Shown: positions 34,783 through 46,920 of the stretch, in pieces | How the letters are laid out: each line of letters opens with the position of its first letter | Position numbering within the stretch: the stretch's first letter is position 1 | Assembly (NCBI GenBank): GCA_034769895.1 | Contig: CM068373.1 | Span: 204,063,964 to 204,127,963 of the forward strand | Direction of reading: 5' to 3' | DNA: 64,000 nt | Origin: Magicicada septendecula | Lineage: Eukaryota > Arthropoda > Insecta > Hemiptera > Cicadidae | The notes under the pieces: model-generated | The model's database searches: none | What the model was told of the DNA's origin: nothing | What the model saw: the letters and a program-made list of their open reading frames with translations, nothing else | Program-made: the position numbers and the translations under genes

Positions 34783-37037
34783 AAATTTATTTAAGAAAGT
34801 TAAATGTAAGTTAAATGTAAATTGTGTGAACTACTGAGTGATTATATATATATATATATATATATATTATATTATAACAATATAAATGGGAATAGCGTTG
34901 TTGTTTTTGCAATGTAATGTTTTCTGTGTTTAATGAGCACCTACCTGCTGTCCGTTCTTGCGGATTCTTCCGACTATGGGCGTGTGGATTTTGGATTTGA
35001 ATTCGCAAGTAGGTTAACTCGAGTGTACAACAACGAAACACTAATCTTGTTATAATTATTGTAAAGAGTTCTGTGAGTTTGGCAGGCTCCGTAGTACAGC
35101 AATAAAAATACAGTGTAGGGTAATAAAAATCTGGGTTTATTATACTAAACACACATAAGAATAAAAAAACTTACAGTTACAATAATTCTTACTAACTAAA
35201 ACAGTAAATGAAATTTAGTATGATATTTTCTGAATGGTTAGTATTCTTCAGCAAAAGAGCTTATTATTTCAAATTGTATTTTAATAATTGTATTTTACTT
35301 GATTTCAAAGAAGTTAATTTTAAATAATTTAATTAATGAATTTAATTTAATTTAATTTAATTTGCAATTATGACTTTAAAATGATTTCAAATAATCTAAA
35401 ATTCTTGTAAATATTCTGAAATAAACTAGCCGTGAATCTAGTTCAACGTGGCTTTATTTCTAGTGATTTGACTCTTGTATACTGCAGTATAAGCAATCAA
35501 TTAATGCTCTAATAAGATTTGTATAGCGCTTTTCTTTTTATCTAATATCTAATTCTTAGCTAGGGCTTATTAGTTACTCATACATGCTATACAGATTATC
35601 ACAATTGAATATTACTTATTAATTTAGAGTCTTTGATTTAATAGCAAATGAATTATTTGTTTTACAATGATTTTAAAAAAAGGAAAAATTGTTCTTTTGA
35701 GATGTGAATAATTTGATTTTGACTTCTCTGGTTCTGAAGAGGATGTAGAAATGCTCCGGGAATCCCTCGCTGTCCTGGTCCAATCTGCTAGAGACGACGA
35801 TCTACTGAGCGTCCTGGATTTTGGCGACGAGTTCGGGAATCAGCAACACTCTGCTCCTTCTGCAAATGGTGATGGTTTTACGTCTGTAGTTTTAGCTGCT
35901 ACAACTGCGTCAGGCTCCTCGTTCGATTCACGTTCCACTTCGGCGTGTGTGTCTCGTCACGGGTTGTCGCTCTGCTCGTACCACTGGATATAGACGGCCT
36001 CTTCTGTCGTACTCTTGAAGTAGTTTCTTGTAGTGTAGTTGATCTCTTGCGTGCGTACGCCAACAGTTAATGGATTGCGCGATACGCTTGTTTGATGACA
36101 AGAAAGTGTATCTTGAAGAGTCGCTATTATTACGAGTCGTTACAGTTGATCTGTTTGAATAAGATGATCGTAATAATGCGTGTTGACACCTCGAGTCTTC
36201 TCAGATGTATCTTCACAAAATGTGTGTTACTGAGACTATTGAAGATGTACGTGTGTTCCTCTTGAGTACTGGCAGTGGAGTGTTCTATCAGCCGAAAAAC
36301 TCCGCGTTCGTTCCAATTTCTTTGAATGATTTGATTGGCTGACACACTCTCCCTTCTACTCAAATTTTGTGGTCACCCCATTCCGTGAGAATAATACTGA
36401 TTCCCACAGTCTGAGAATTTATATTATTTTTAATATTCTTAACACATCGGATTTTCATTGCCGGTGCGGACGTCCGGTCGCAATTTATATTGCGATTATC
36501 TTGGCTGCAAGCCAAGTTATGCTAATTCTGAAGTATACATTTGGTTGTAAATTCTTATGACAATGACATACTAAAAGCTCTTCTATGTAGCTCAATTACT
36601 AAGGAAGTTATTAACATAAAATCAATTATCTTCCTTAATGTTTAATTATATTAAATAAAATTCGCACACCCTATTATTAATATTTCGGCAAACATTTTGG
36701 CTATTTTAGATTTTTTCCTAAATTTACCGGTTTCCGAAATATTATGAATTGAAAGTTTGGGCGTGGCCCTATTGGTTTATAGTGGGTGTGTGTTACGTAA
36801 GCGGCAGCTGGCATTGCCGTGTGGCTCTGTACAATGCGTTAAGATGCACGCTACATCATAAGAATTGAGTTTCAACGTTTTAAATTTGTTTAAACATTTA
36901 TATAGTAACCCTTAACATATAACTCCAAATCAAAGATATTTGGTGACGTTATAATATATATAAGAATTCTAGCAAAATATGTACAACTAAATCAGCAATA
37001 GATTATCAATTTGTTAACGCAACTCAAGCCACGTGGT
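34783..37037. mobile_element. Nested insertion of unknown type flanked by a 14-bp direct repeat
   Basis: TCAAGCCACGTGGT occurs at 34,769-34,782 and again at 37,024-37,037. The block between has a TA tract (34,844-34,872), open AT-rich DNA and a moderately GC-rich part (35,740-36,380). In the minus direction that part has AGCCAATCA, a CCAAT-type promoter element. No domain could be recognised in the 80-residue plus-strand frame at 35,751-35,993. Confidence 0.4.
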
Positions 37038-37250
37038 CAATTGTATTAATTGTATAAATTCATACCAAACAGAATGGTACTAAAGATAGCACAATACTTA
37101 GATACAATAACACGATAGCAAAATAGAATCGTACAAATAGAATTCAGCAACAAATTATGACATTTTGGGAATAGTACGAACTTTAATTATTAAAGCAGGT
37201 ATAGCCAACAGTTATGGTAATATCAAGTATAGTGTGTGCATAAATTGGAT

Positions 37251-37251
<1 letters not shown>

Positions 37252-37297
<46 letters not shown>
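37252..37297 (+). repeat. (GT)n microsatellite
   Basis: Pure GT tract of about 46 nt. Confidence 0.95.
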
Positions 37298-37298
<1 letters not shown>

Positions 37299-37679
37299 GT
37301 CAGAGTCGAGTCAAGGGAGTTGGTGCTATTTTTTTGTGTGACAGCGCACTACAGATAAAAACTGTTCTAGGGTTCCCGACCTGTCAAGAGAATCGGGAGA
37401 GGACAGATGGTGATAATGTGATCCTTCACCATCAGCTGAGCTATGCTACGGAAAGCTCCCTATCGCCGTCGGACAGGAAGGAGGCCCCAGAATTGGAGGA
37501 ATACCGGCCTGAAACAAATGAATCCATAACAACTTCCTGAACCTCATCATCATCACAGGATTCAGCTGGTAGCCGTTTCTCAACCGCAGGTGAAAAACTT
37601 CCATTTTTTTTTAATTACACCTCGACTTTCATACGCAACAGTTTCTGAATTATAAACTATTATATACATACTGGAGTTT

Positions 37680-38230
37680 TCATAATTATAGTGATTAAAA
37701 CCTGGTGATTATATGAATCTGGTGATCATAGTTATATACAGTAATTTGCAATAGTGACTTGAGTTAAAGTACCCAGTTCTCATACTTTTATTAATGATTC
37801 TTGTTAATAATATTAGTAACTGTTTTATAAAGGAAAGCACACATTTACAGATAAATTATATTTACTCATTCATAGTGACTGAAAGTTGGTTATCACAAAT
37901 CTTATGATCATAGCTGTACGTGCTGTTTCATGATGACACTTGAGTTAGAGCATCCAATTCTCATACTGTTTATTAAAAATTCTTGTTAATAATATTAATA
38001 ATTGTTTTATAAAGGAAAGCACAAATTTACAGACGAATTATATTTACTTATTCATAGTGACTGAAAGTTGATTACCACAAATCTCATGATCATAGCACTG
38101 GGTGTTCATGATGATACTTGAATAGAAACATCCAATTGTCATACTGCTTTATTAAATATCCTGGTCAATAGCATTGTAAAGCTTTACAGAGAAGATAACG
38201 AGTATACACTAAATCATATTTTTATATTTA
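37680..38230 (+). repeat. Three degenerate tandem copies of an about 180-bp unit
   Basis: Landmarks recur at about 180-bp spacing: AAGGAAAGCACA(C/A)ATTTACAG near 37,830 and 38,015; CATAGTGACTGAAAGTTG near 37,873 and 38,055; CTCATACT(G)TTTATTAA in each unit. The third unit is the most diverged. Confidence 0.75.
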
Positions 38231-38639
38231 TAATGTTGAGACTTTAGCTTGATCATGTATTCTGGATGCACTTTGATTATTCATGTTTTTAACTGTGTTA
38301 AGCACATATTATAATTGTCATACTTTGATTTGTTTAATTACTAAATGTATTTATCATGGTTGGTGATACACCATGGACTGAGTATTGAGATATTTGTATA
38401 CATATGTAATGGATGTTAAACACTAATAAAAAAAAATATTGTTACGTTAAAAGGAGTGTCTCATTGCAAGTCCTGTCACACTGTCACACTGGGCTCAGTG
38501 CATTTTATGCTTCCGTCTAGACCATGCGTCTAGTTTTAAAATGTGACGCCCCTCAAAAAAAAAATTTACAAAAGGGTTTAAAAGAATTTTGGGGGACGTT
38601 TCAATACCGATTCACATTACATTATCCAAACTCACTCAA

Positions 38640-39000
38640 TGGTCACTTTCCTCTCATTTAAAAAATATTTTTCTCCCAGATTCCCAAAAACTTTCAATTT
38701 GCACAAGGTACTTATAACTGATCATTATATTTTCTGGTTTTACAATTAACACTTTTCTTTTACATCTACATTTCTTCCACTTGAATCCCACACATATAAA
38801 CACCCTTGTTAATGATTTAGCGCCCCATGGGAAATGGATTCTTTCTTTCACGATAGGTAGGAGTTTTTTAACAGAGGGCACAACATTTTGATTTTTATAA
38901 AAATTCTGAACAATATTTCTTACTACACACTTATCAAAATCGTCAAGAAATAGTTTTCTTTTCTCACATGTTTTACATTTTCCCCAGTGTGGAGAATTTT
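38640..39000 (-). pseudogene. Tc1-like (DDE_3-type) transposase remnant
   Basis: Minus strand: KRKLFLDDFDKCVVRNIVQ, FYKNQNVVPSVKKLLPIV, VGFKWKKCRCKRKVLIVKPE and YLVQIESFWESGRKIFF. This order (DDFDK..VR, PTVKKL, GFKWKK..KRK, Y....FREEGRKIIY before the catalytic DETW) is typical of a common insect transposase group. The remnant ends just before the expected DETW motif. One open frame spans 38,881-38,654. Confidence 0.55.
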
Positions 39001-39499
39001 CTTTCTGGACTGCATTTCCTTTGCTTTCTCAAACATTTAAAAAAGCCTACCGATTTATTACAGTAATACGCATCTCGTTTTGTTGCTTGATTCAGTAGGT
39101 ATGTCAGTAAGTTTTGTTGTTTTTCCATCATATTTTTAAATTATATTACTAATTACTTCGCAACCTTCACTGTGAACAATGAAACTTCATTTCTTTCTCT
39201 TGAAGAGACATTGCGAACAGATAGCTATAAATAAACAAATAACAGGTACCAATTCTACTAACACACACTCACTCATACTTCATCCCCTCCATCAGAGACA
39301 AAGAGTTCAGCCTCATACAATACACAGTTGTAACTCTCTGACTCCATTCTTCTTCACAAACACAATAATACAAAACATTACTTACATTAAACAAATAGTT
39401 TATTATTCATACCACACAACATCCCCAAATGCAGCAAATACACACAATTGGTAATAGTTATATGAGGGACCACCTAACTCGTAACACCTGACCAACATT

Positions 39500-39605
39500 G
39501 GCTCTTTCTATATTTCCACAAATATCACAGCCAGGTTTGCTGATGATACACTAATATACTTTCAGCGTGACCAAAGAACACTTGAATAATTAGAAAAATA
39601 CATAA
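39500..39605 (+). pseudogene. Jockey-like LINE reverse-transcriptase scrap
   Basis: Plus-strand frame reading NITARFADDTLIYFQRDQ with the catalytic FADD motif followed by a stop. Only about 35 codons survive. Confidence 0.55.
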
Positions 39606-39663
39606 ATTTGTTAAAATTGCATGTTTCAAGCCATTCGAACTTCACAGAGTCTCTGACCATTTT

Positions 39664-40260
39664 TTAAGGTTTTCCACGATCTCTCGTCCCCACTGGCCTA
39701 TATTCAAATGCTTGTTTAGGAATACGCGTGTCTACCATGCATTCCACATGTGACTTCCAATTCTGCCTGTATTCCTTTATTCTCTCCAGAACCAACTGTA
39801 ACTTCAGGTCTTTCCTTATGTCATCATTTTGTATATGATCTCTCAAACTACATCCCTTAACTGCTCTTAAAAATTTCATTTCCGAGCCCTGTATTTTTAA
39901 AATATCTTTTTGTGGGAGAGTCCATGTTTCACATCCATATATTAAAGTCAGCACAGCCATGACCTTATAGAACTTTAGCTGAGTCTCCCTCTGCGTTTTA
40001 TTCTTCAATAGTTGTCTTATTGTTCCACAGGTATAACTAAATTTACTAAATTTTCTCTTGATATCGTTGTCCTTCCTATATTCCATATCACATCCCAAAT
40101 AATTACAATGTGATGCCTGCTCCAAAACACTATTATCAATTACAATTTTTGCTCTTACAGGGTTCTTCCCTATGAAGGCTTTTGTCGTAGTATTTGAGAG
40201 CTTAAGTTTGTATTTCTGGCAGATTGTATGCAAGGTACAAATAGACCTTCGTAACCTCAA
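39664..40260 (-). pseudogene. Non-LTR retrotransposon (LINE) RT C-terminal fragment
   Basis: 198 codons on the minus strand: LKLSNTTTKAF, CNYLGCDMEYRKDND, QLLKNKTQRETQLKFYKV, LIYGCETWTL, EMKFLRAVKGCSLRDHIQ and WKSHVECM, YRPVGTRDRGKPKKW at the end. This is the thumb-and-beyond part of many insect endonuclease-reverse transcriptases. The catalytic core (YADD-type box) and endonuclease lie upstream and are absent, so the fragment is truncated. The frame is intact over its length. Confidence 0.8.
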
Positions 40261-40265
40261 TAGAC

Positions 40266-41563
40266 TTCAATGTTACTAGTTAATTAAAGTTTGTTTCTCT
40301 TGCTATTTAATTCCATTTTTAGCAACTTCACTTAACATAGCTATTTCATCCAAATGTTTTACTTTTTTTTAAATGCGGTATGTGAATACAAGCTGTAGTT
40401 TGTAAAATTAGACATATTTGAGTGTAAATAACGACTGTAGAGGGGACTACCCCCATCCATCCAAATGCTATTTATGTCAGTCTTGAAGTTAGGTTTCCAG
40501 AAAAAGTATTCTGTTATGAGACTATACATTTGTAATGTCAGGTATTCTAACCACTCTTCATTCATCAACATTTTACAAACTACATAAAAACTTGCAGAAA
40601 TAAGAAAGCTCAAATATCAGCAATTTCATCTATCCAATGGCCTAATATAGTGCACTGTTAACAACACACCAAAAATCACCTTGTTGGAATTCAGTAACCA
40701 CACCAACTCGCTTCAATTTTGGCAGAGTTCATATTTATTACATAAGTCAGAGCAAAGAAAATGTTTATTTTCTTAAACTTCTTAAAAAATAATGAAATGA
40801 AACAGGAGCTTACATCATTCATAAGGGAGATGTAATATATTCATAAAGTCAGTAATTTGGGCAAATTACACCTACATGAAGTGACATCAAGCATGAAGTG
40901 ACAATCATCTTGTCCTTTTTTAAAATATAAATTACCTAGGTTACAGGGTATGGTAAGGTTATTTGGCAGTATTTTGAATTCTGATTGTTCCCAAGTAACC
41001 TGGTTTTCTAGTTTGTTCAGTTTTCCAGAAGTTAGCAGTATACACTAGTTTGCATTGCAACAGATGCCAAATATTTGCAACTTAAACTGATGGCAAATAA
41101 AAACTATTCATTAGGCAGTGACTGTATTTGTAGGTTATGTGAGCAAGTTTATGCTAACATTCAAAGCTGGTTATGGTTAAGAATCGATCTTTCAAACAAT
41201 GAAAATGGCAATTCAATACAGCTCGATGGAAAGAAGTTATAACCTTGTAAACATACGCTTGAGTGACTGCCAAAACTGCCCACTTGAGCTAGACTTGGGC
41301 ATCGACTGGAATGTGTTAATTCACAGTTTCACTGATATTATGTTAAGTCCGCATGAAACATATACTGTATTGAAAAATGTATTCCAAAAGCACACACACA
41401 CACACACACATGCATATGCATGTATGCACACGCACATGCACACTGCATCCGAAGCAACACATGTATTAAATCAAAAATTATTAATTATTCTTAATCTCTT
41501 TTAAATGTTATTTTACATGTACAAGCTCCAACACAGAATAAGATATAAGTGTAACTGTAATAC
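40266..41563. other. Non-coding stretch, probably intron
   Basis: AT-rich; open frames at 40,613-40,359 (minus) and 41,199-41,504 (plus) have no recognisable domain, and the latter runs through a CA microsatellite (41,394-41,410). Confidence 0.5.
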
Positions 41564-41647
41564 CTGATCCAAAGGAAACCTGCACTCTCCTTCATCTTGA
41601 GTGACTTCCTCTTTGATCATGGTATTCACAGACGATGTCAAACAGGT
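41564..41647 (-). CDS. Candidate 84-nt micro-exon of the zinc-finger gene
   Basis: Minus strand: acceptor GGTTTTAG, 28 codons in phase 0, then donor GTATTA. It encodes TCLTSSVNTMIKEEVTQDEG followed by ECRFPLDQ. Short exons with an (V/I)KEE-type motif before the finger exon are typical of many insect zinc-finger genes, and VKEE/IKEE can be a SUMO-attachment site. Its phase-0 end fits the phase-0 start of the finger exon at 33,947. Exon-to-exon joining is inferred. Confidence 0.6.
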
Positions 41648-41649
41648 CT

Positions 41650-44600
41650 AAAACCAGGAAAACATATAAATAACAAAAACAGTTTTTCTTAAAATATGAT
41701 ACATGCTGTAATTTTGCACACGAAAAGTCAACTACTAGGCAACAGCAGGAAAGGTTGGCTATTATCACAAATTTTGTCAACAATGGTGGCTACTGAAGTT
41801 TTTGACTGGAGGGAGGGAAAATTTGTTTGGCATAACATAAGTAATTAGTCACCACCAGAAACCAAATTACTGCAGTTATCATAAAATAATAGTATAATTG
41901 AACTTCTTGGTTTTTATTAAGAAGAAATTATATTTCCATAATTTATAGTAACCTGGGTAGAAATATATTAAAAGTATTGTTAATATCAAAAACCTACCTT
42001 GTAAACTATGTTTGAAACTAAAATTTTTATCGCCATAAATTAGTGCAGTTTGTGTTCCTAAACTTAAATACATAATCATTTGTATTATTAATTCTGAGGT
42101 TCCCTACCTCAGATTAGTGTATTTGCTTGAATGTGAAATTCATTCTCCTTTCTTTTTGCTTGGAAAAATGGTCAATAACTAATTTGTTGAGGCTGGGAAT
42201 GGTTCAATAGTTATTTTTCTATTGAACACATTCCCAGAGCTCTTAGTTGGTCCTTTTTCATTGCAGTATGCATAACGTCTTATTAAGTTTGAGGGTTCAG
42301 AACATCGTTCCCTTTCAGCTGTAGTCACAGGAATTGTACAAATTAATTTTAATAGTTTAACCAGTACAGGAAAAACCAGTAACTAGATTATTTTCATGTA
42401 AAACATTGAGTAGAACCAATGCATCACTTGTTTTTGCGAAGTCCGGCCTGCTTTATAGAACAGCCAGTTCATATCTTAATGCAGTTGCATTTAAATTAAA
42501 TTCCTTAGCAGCAATTTGTAACTGTTTCTAAGAAGAAAAACTGAAGTTTAGAAACAGGGTTGATTCATTTATCAGAGCTATTGATAAATGCTTGAAAATT
42601 AAAATTTGTCGTCTATGTTGGTTAGCTCCAGTCTTTAGCTGCAGTCTTTTTTCCTTTCAACAAAGTGTAAACTTTTTGGATTTTGGAATGATTCTACAAA
42701 ATTATTTGTTGTAGACATACTGGCATCAAAGTCAATACAATCTCTGGAATTTTGGATATGTGACTTGAACGAGGCACCATACTGGTATGTTTTAATAATA
42801 TCAATTTCTACTTGCTATATATTATTAAATGAAAAGTCACAGGCTGGTATAATGTTGTTCAAAAATGTTAACCAAAAATTAAAATCCTCATTATTTAATG
42901 TGTTTTTCAGTCCTAATGCTTTCTGGACTGTTGGTTGTCACTCTCATCCCCATATATGATTTTGTGGAGAGCAGTGCAAGTGTCATTTTTATGAAGAAAG
43001 TAATGTTATCACAGCACATCATTTTAAGTTCTATCTGAACATCCCTGGTACTAGAACACTTTGGGAGACATTACTACTACTCAAGCATGGCAATTTGTTT
43101 AGAAGTTGAAAAAATGCGAAATCATCTAAATTACAGAAAAATATTTTTACTTGTTTGTTTTGTAATACAAACCGTCCGACTTCAGGACCATGCTGAGAAC
43201 ATTGGGTGATCACTATTAGCCACTCCAAAAATATCTATCGCAAAAGTAAAGGTTGTTTATACATTACAGTAGTATTATTGACAATTTTAATTTAAAAATT
43301 TAATTACGGTGGCTGTACCCTTTTGCCCTTCCTGTATGAGCAGCCACTGTTTGTCTGCATTAATTTTATTTATGAAAGTACTAACAAATATAATTATTCA
43401 TTAATTGTACATACATATAACTACTTAACTTAAAATAATTACAGAAAAGACTACACCATATGGTCACCAAGCCTCTACACTTTTATACAAAATATTTCAT
43501 ATTTCATTCTCAATTTTATAATTTATACTGAATGTATAAGTAACTAACAAAAAGATTACATGAAAGATAAAAGTTACTACTGGGTCCAATATACTATATT
43601 TATTTCTATTTTGAAATCTAAACAAACTGATTGTAATCTAAACACTAACCCTTTGATTAGTTACAACTCGGTTAGTGTGTCATGTCTTTGATAGTTAGTT
43701 TTTTTAACTTTGTAAAATGTATTATAATGAAACTTTTTCACCATTAATTATAAGGAAACCGATTAAAAACATTAAAATGTTGTTAAACTGATCATCTCCA
43801 CTTTACGATTTGTCAAAAATAGATACTTCATTACCCGATTCATAGTTCGTAACATATTTACGAATTTCGTCCTCAGTCAAATAGTTAAGTCTTTTGCAAA
43901 GATTGTTTATCAGATATACTCAAATCTAAAATAAAATTGTACATATTGCACAACTTATATAAGATAAACAATACAAATTGTTTATAAAAGAATACACTTA
44001 CACAACTCTGTACGTTCCTAAACTAAGCACAACATAACCTCCAAGCACACTTCTGCACAAACCACTAAAACACATATCACAGATGCAAAACGTTCACCAT
44101 AGTCACACATATTATATCACAGCAAGAATCAACGAATACCAAACGTTTGAAGACAATCCACTAGAGTGCAGCGTTCATAACATCGCAACTAACGTTGTAT
44201 ATTGGCAATACTGAGGTAGTGAAAGTTGAAAATGTACATATACGTGATTACTGATCAAATGGTTAAGAAACATTTTTTTCAAAAAAGAGGTAAGAAAAGT
44301 GAAGATCAGAAAATGGTTGCATGCTGCTCATTGAGATAAAAAATAACAAACATTCTACATGACACTGCACACAGGTTGTGATTACATAATGGTCGAGATT
44401 GTTTCAGATACACATTCCAGATGTTTGTTGATTATTCTACCAGCATTCGGTCTGCACATTGTGTACAAGGTGGGGCAATAACAGTTTACAGAGCATTCCA
44501 GTAACTACGCAATTTATTTTTGTCTGGAAAATGGTAGATTATTCTTGAATCTCGGCAGGGTACAAATACCACCACCAAGTGGCCAGGCAACTTCCGTTTT

Positions 44601-45864
44601 GGGACCAGCAATATTAGAGTGCATTTTGCAATGACTGATTGTATGTGACTTGTGGTTTAGATATTATCGTGTATTACTTAGTATGACACTGTATATATGA
44701 TGAAATTTATTGTTTGTGACATTATTGTATTTTAGACATTCTCTAGTTTGAGGAACTGTTGTATCTGAGTGTCTTTGTTTATTTATAACTATAATTAAAG
44801 TTGTGATTAGTGACTTCATCTGGTGTCAGTTATTGTGCTTCCACTGAACACAACACAATGATCTGTGTAATCATCATAGCAATAATTATGGGGGGGTAGA
44901 AATCAAGTTTTGTGAAATTTCACTAAGTTATTCCTTACAAAATTTTACTTAATATAGCTTCTTTTGGATGATGTACAATGAAAGAGCTACCAAAATTTGT
45001 GAAGCCTAACGATTCTGCAAATTTAATATATTCGGCCTGCAGCACTGAAAGGATCATTATTTATATTAAAACTATTTAATTTAGCAATATTTAAACATAA
45101 AACAAGTAATAAATTAATACCAGAAATAATTCAGATTAATATAAATAATTATAATAAAACAGCTGTTTAGAACAATTGAGTTAAAAATTTTTGAATTTAT
45201 TAATTATATCTAATGATGATACTTAGATTACTATCGGAACATTTGTAATTTACAAAATGAAAAATATATTCTTGTTAAGTTTTTTTATATTATTAATAAT
45301 TATATTAAATCAAACAAGCATTATCTCAAATTATTTTACTTAAGGAATGTATTGTAGGTGGAAGTTCGAAGACACATTGTGGTAAATTAATTAAGACACA
45401 ATTAATTAATTAATAGAATTAAATGGTCACTATTTGTACATTAGAAATTTATTCTTAGTTTACCTGATACTACGTTAATATAAGTGCCACGTGAGTATAT
45501 TTAATAATAGATATATACATTTTCTGATACGGCAAAGACTAATTTTTTAGGTAAGAATGTTGAAAAACTGTTTACCTTTGCCTAAACCAGCTTTCAATCA
45601 TTCTGCCAACTTCTTACAAAAAAAAGTGTTTAAAAAATTATGCATGTACATATTATTATTAATACCAAACAACATTATGGACAACAAAAAATAAGAAATA
45701 TACTGTATTATTGTTACTGTGTGTGTGTGAGTGTGTGTGTGTGTGAGTGTGTGTGTGTGTTTTACTCTATTCTGAAAGTACACACCATACACCTCAAACT
45801 GAAGCAATACATTAAATAACATAAATAATTACATACTGTTCTTCCCAGTAGCCTTGAAGTATAT
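41650..45864. other. Long AT-rich intronic/intergenic region
   Basis: No supported gene. It holds a GT microsatellite (about 45,719-45,760), an AT-rich body and a stretch at 44,390-44,880 that might be the end of an unrecognised repeat. Small open frames here look random. Confidence 0.5.
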
Positions 45865-46109
45865 CAGTGCCCCAGAGGCATAAGACATCATTTCCATTTT
45901 TTATAAAATACAGCTTTTTATATAGTGTTAATGTACAGGCTGCCCTCTTTCTAGTAGTATATGGCACTATCTCTTAGTTATTTTTATGCAGCCAATACGC
46001 ATGTTTAAAATCACACTATCTCTCATTGTTTCTTGAAGCAAACAGCTTTTTTAGCTGTTCTGCAAAGTACTGTGTATGTGACATGGTGTCTTATGCCTCT
46101 GGTGCACAG
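45865..46109. mobile_element. 245-bp MITE with about 28-bp inverted ends
   Basis: Left end CAGTGCCCCAGAGGCATAAG then ACATCATTTC; right end, reversed, CTGTGCACCAGAGGCATAAG then ACACCATGTC, differing at a few positions. The interior has no coding. The CAGTG start recalls hAT ends, but no convincing 8-bp target duplication is visible. Confidence 0.7.
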
Positions 46110-46170
46110 AGATTATTTTATTATGTCCAAAAGTTTGGTACAGAATGAAATGTAGGTGTAGTTGTAATAC

Positions 46171-46213
46171 CTGATCCTCCTTGATCACGGTATTCACAGA
46201 TGATGATGCAAGT
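46171..46213 (-). CDS. Second candidate micro-exon, paralogous to 41,564-41,647
   Basis: Minus strand: a poly-T tract then TAG acceptor, a 43-nt exon encoding LASSSVNTVIKEDQ, then donor GTATTAC. It shares the core TCTGTGAATACC(A/G)TGATCAA(A/G)GAGGA and the GATCAG|GTATTAC donor junction with the other micro-exon. It lacks the middle VTQDEGECRFPL part. Its 5' phase is 1, so it would not substitute for the other exon exactly, unless joined to a different upstream exon. Confidence 0.5.
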
Positions 46214-46464
46214 CTAAAAAAAAAATATTACGATTAAAGTATGCTGTAATTTTCCAAGTGACACCTCAATAACTGAATATAATGGTAAAAAGTGATACTT
46301 GTGGGGCCAAACAAGAATTTTTCAAGTGAGCAATTAGGGTGCAATAAAAATAAACTCTAGGAGGGTATTTTACAACCTCCCCTATATCTGACACAGTCAG
46401 AAAGAGTTCTGCGTTGTGTAGTATTGAGCTGTTACAAACTAGTAGTCCACAGTTCATGCTAATG

Positions 46465-46550
46465 GTTCACACACACAAACACACGCAAGCACGCACACAA
46501 GCATGCGCCCGCCCACCCACCCTCATACACACACACACACACACACTAAC
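46465..46550 (+). repeat. CA-rich simple repeat
   Basis: Mixed (CA)n with CGCACG and CCCACC interruptions. Confidence 0.9.
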
Positions 46551-46789
46551 CTTCTTCATTCCTATAACATTTGTTATTTAATTTAATATATTTATTTTTT
46601 TATTTTTTAAGTTCATTTTTTAATTATTTTGAATTAAGGATTATTTAGAAAATATTTGATGATTGTTTTAAAACTCTTATGGACAGTTTATGATTATATG
46701 TACTCTTTTAGAATTTACTGTATCAATAAGGAATATGACTACACAGAAGAACTTTAATCTTAATTAAGAAAGTTGTGTTAGTGGTTATA

Positions 46790-46920
46790 ATCACAAACAG
46801 ATTTATCACTGTTTCCAATCTGATGATGAGCTGTGAAGCTTGAAAGCGTTAATCGGAATAATTTTTCTATAGTGGTGTGCAACAGTGATAATTCTGTTTA
46901 CATAGAAGTACTATGTTAAA
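46790..46920 (+). mobile_element. Orphan Penelope-like 3' tail
   Basis: Contains the hammerhead-like motif and then TATAGTGGTGTGCAACAGTG followed by ATAATTCTG, which matches (in reverse) 61,582-61,690, the tail of the PLE at 62-64 kb. No coding part accompanies it, so this is a severely 5'-truncated insertion. Confidence 0.7.
46815..46856 (+). ncRNA. Hammerhead ribozyme-like motif in the orphan PLE tail
   Basis: CCAAT, CTGATGA, one extra T, GAGC/GCTT stem II with loop TGTGAA, GAAA, GCGTTA, then ATCGG pairing with CCAAT except for one A/C mismatch. The related motif at 61.6 kb pairs fully, so this copy looks decayed. Confidence 0.5.

Larger units (their letters stand above)
34303..38603 (+). 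mobile_element. LTR-like element, same family as 1467-3645, enlarged by a nested insertion
   Basis: The right end has an AATAAA-type signal near 38,420, GCAAGTCCTGTCA, CAAAAAAAAAATTTACAAAA and ends GGGGGACGTTTCA, closely matching the end of the insertion in PLE copy A. It is followed by ATAC. A start TGTGCCGTGG preceded by ATAC at 34,299-34,302 gives a 4-bp duplication and, after subtracting the 2,255-bp nested block, a length near 2.05 kb, similar to the 2.18 kb of the other copy. A weaker start at 36,398 also follows ATAC. No retroviral coding seen; most likely a solo LTR, old. Confidence 0.45.

Noticed and set aside
35751-35993. 80-codon open frame, Ser-rich
   Set aside because: No domain, lies in the nested non-coding block; open length is compatible with chance in a GC-richer patch.
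36398-38603. Alternative start (TGATTCCC after ATAC) for the LTR-like element
   Set aside because: Gives a neat 2.2-kb length, but the first bases do not resemble the other family member's TGTTCCGTAC start, whereas 34,303 does (TGTGCCGTGG).
41199-41504. 101-codon open frame running into a CA repeat
   Set aside because: Half of its length comes from the microsatellite (THTHTH run); no motif in the rest.
44390-44880. Possible solo LTR ending GAACACAACA
   Set aside because: AATTAAAG-type signal and a plausible end, but no matching start or target duplication could be found.
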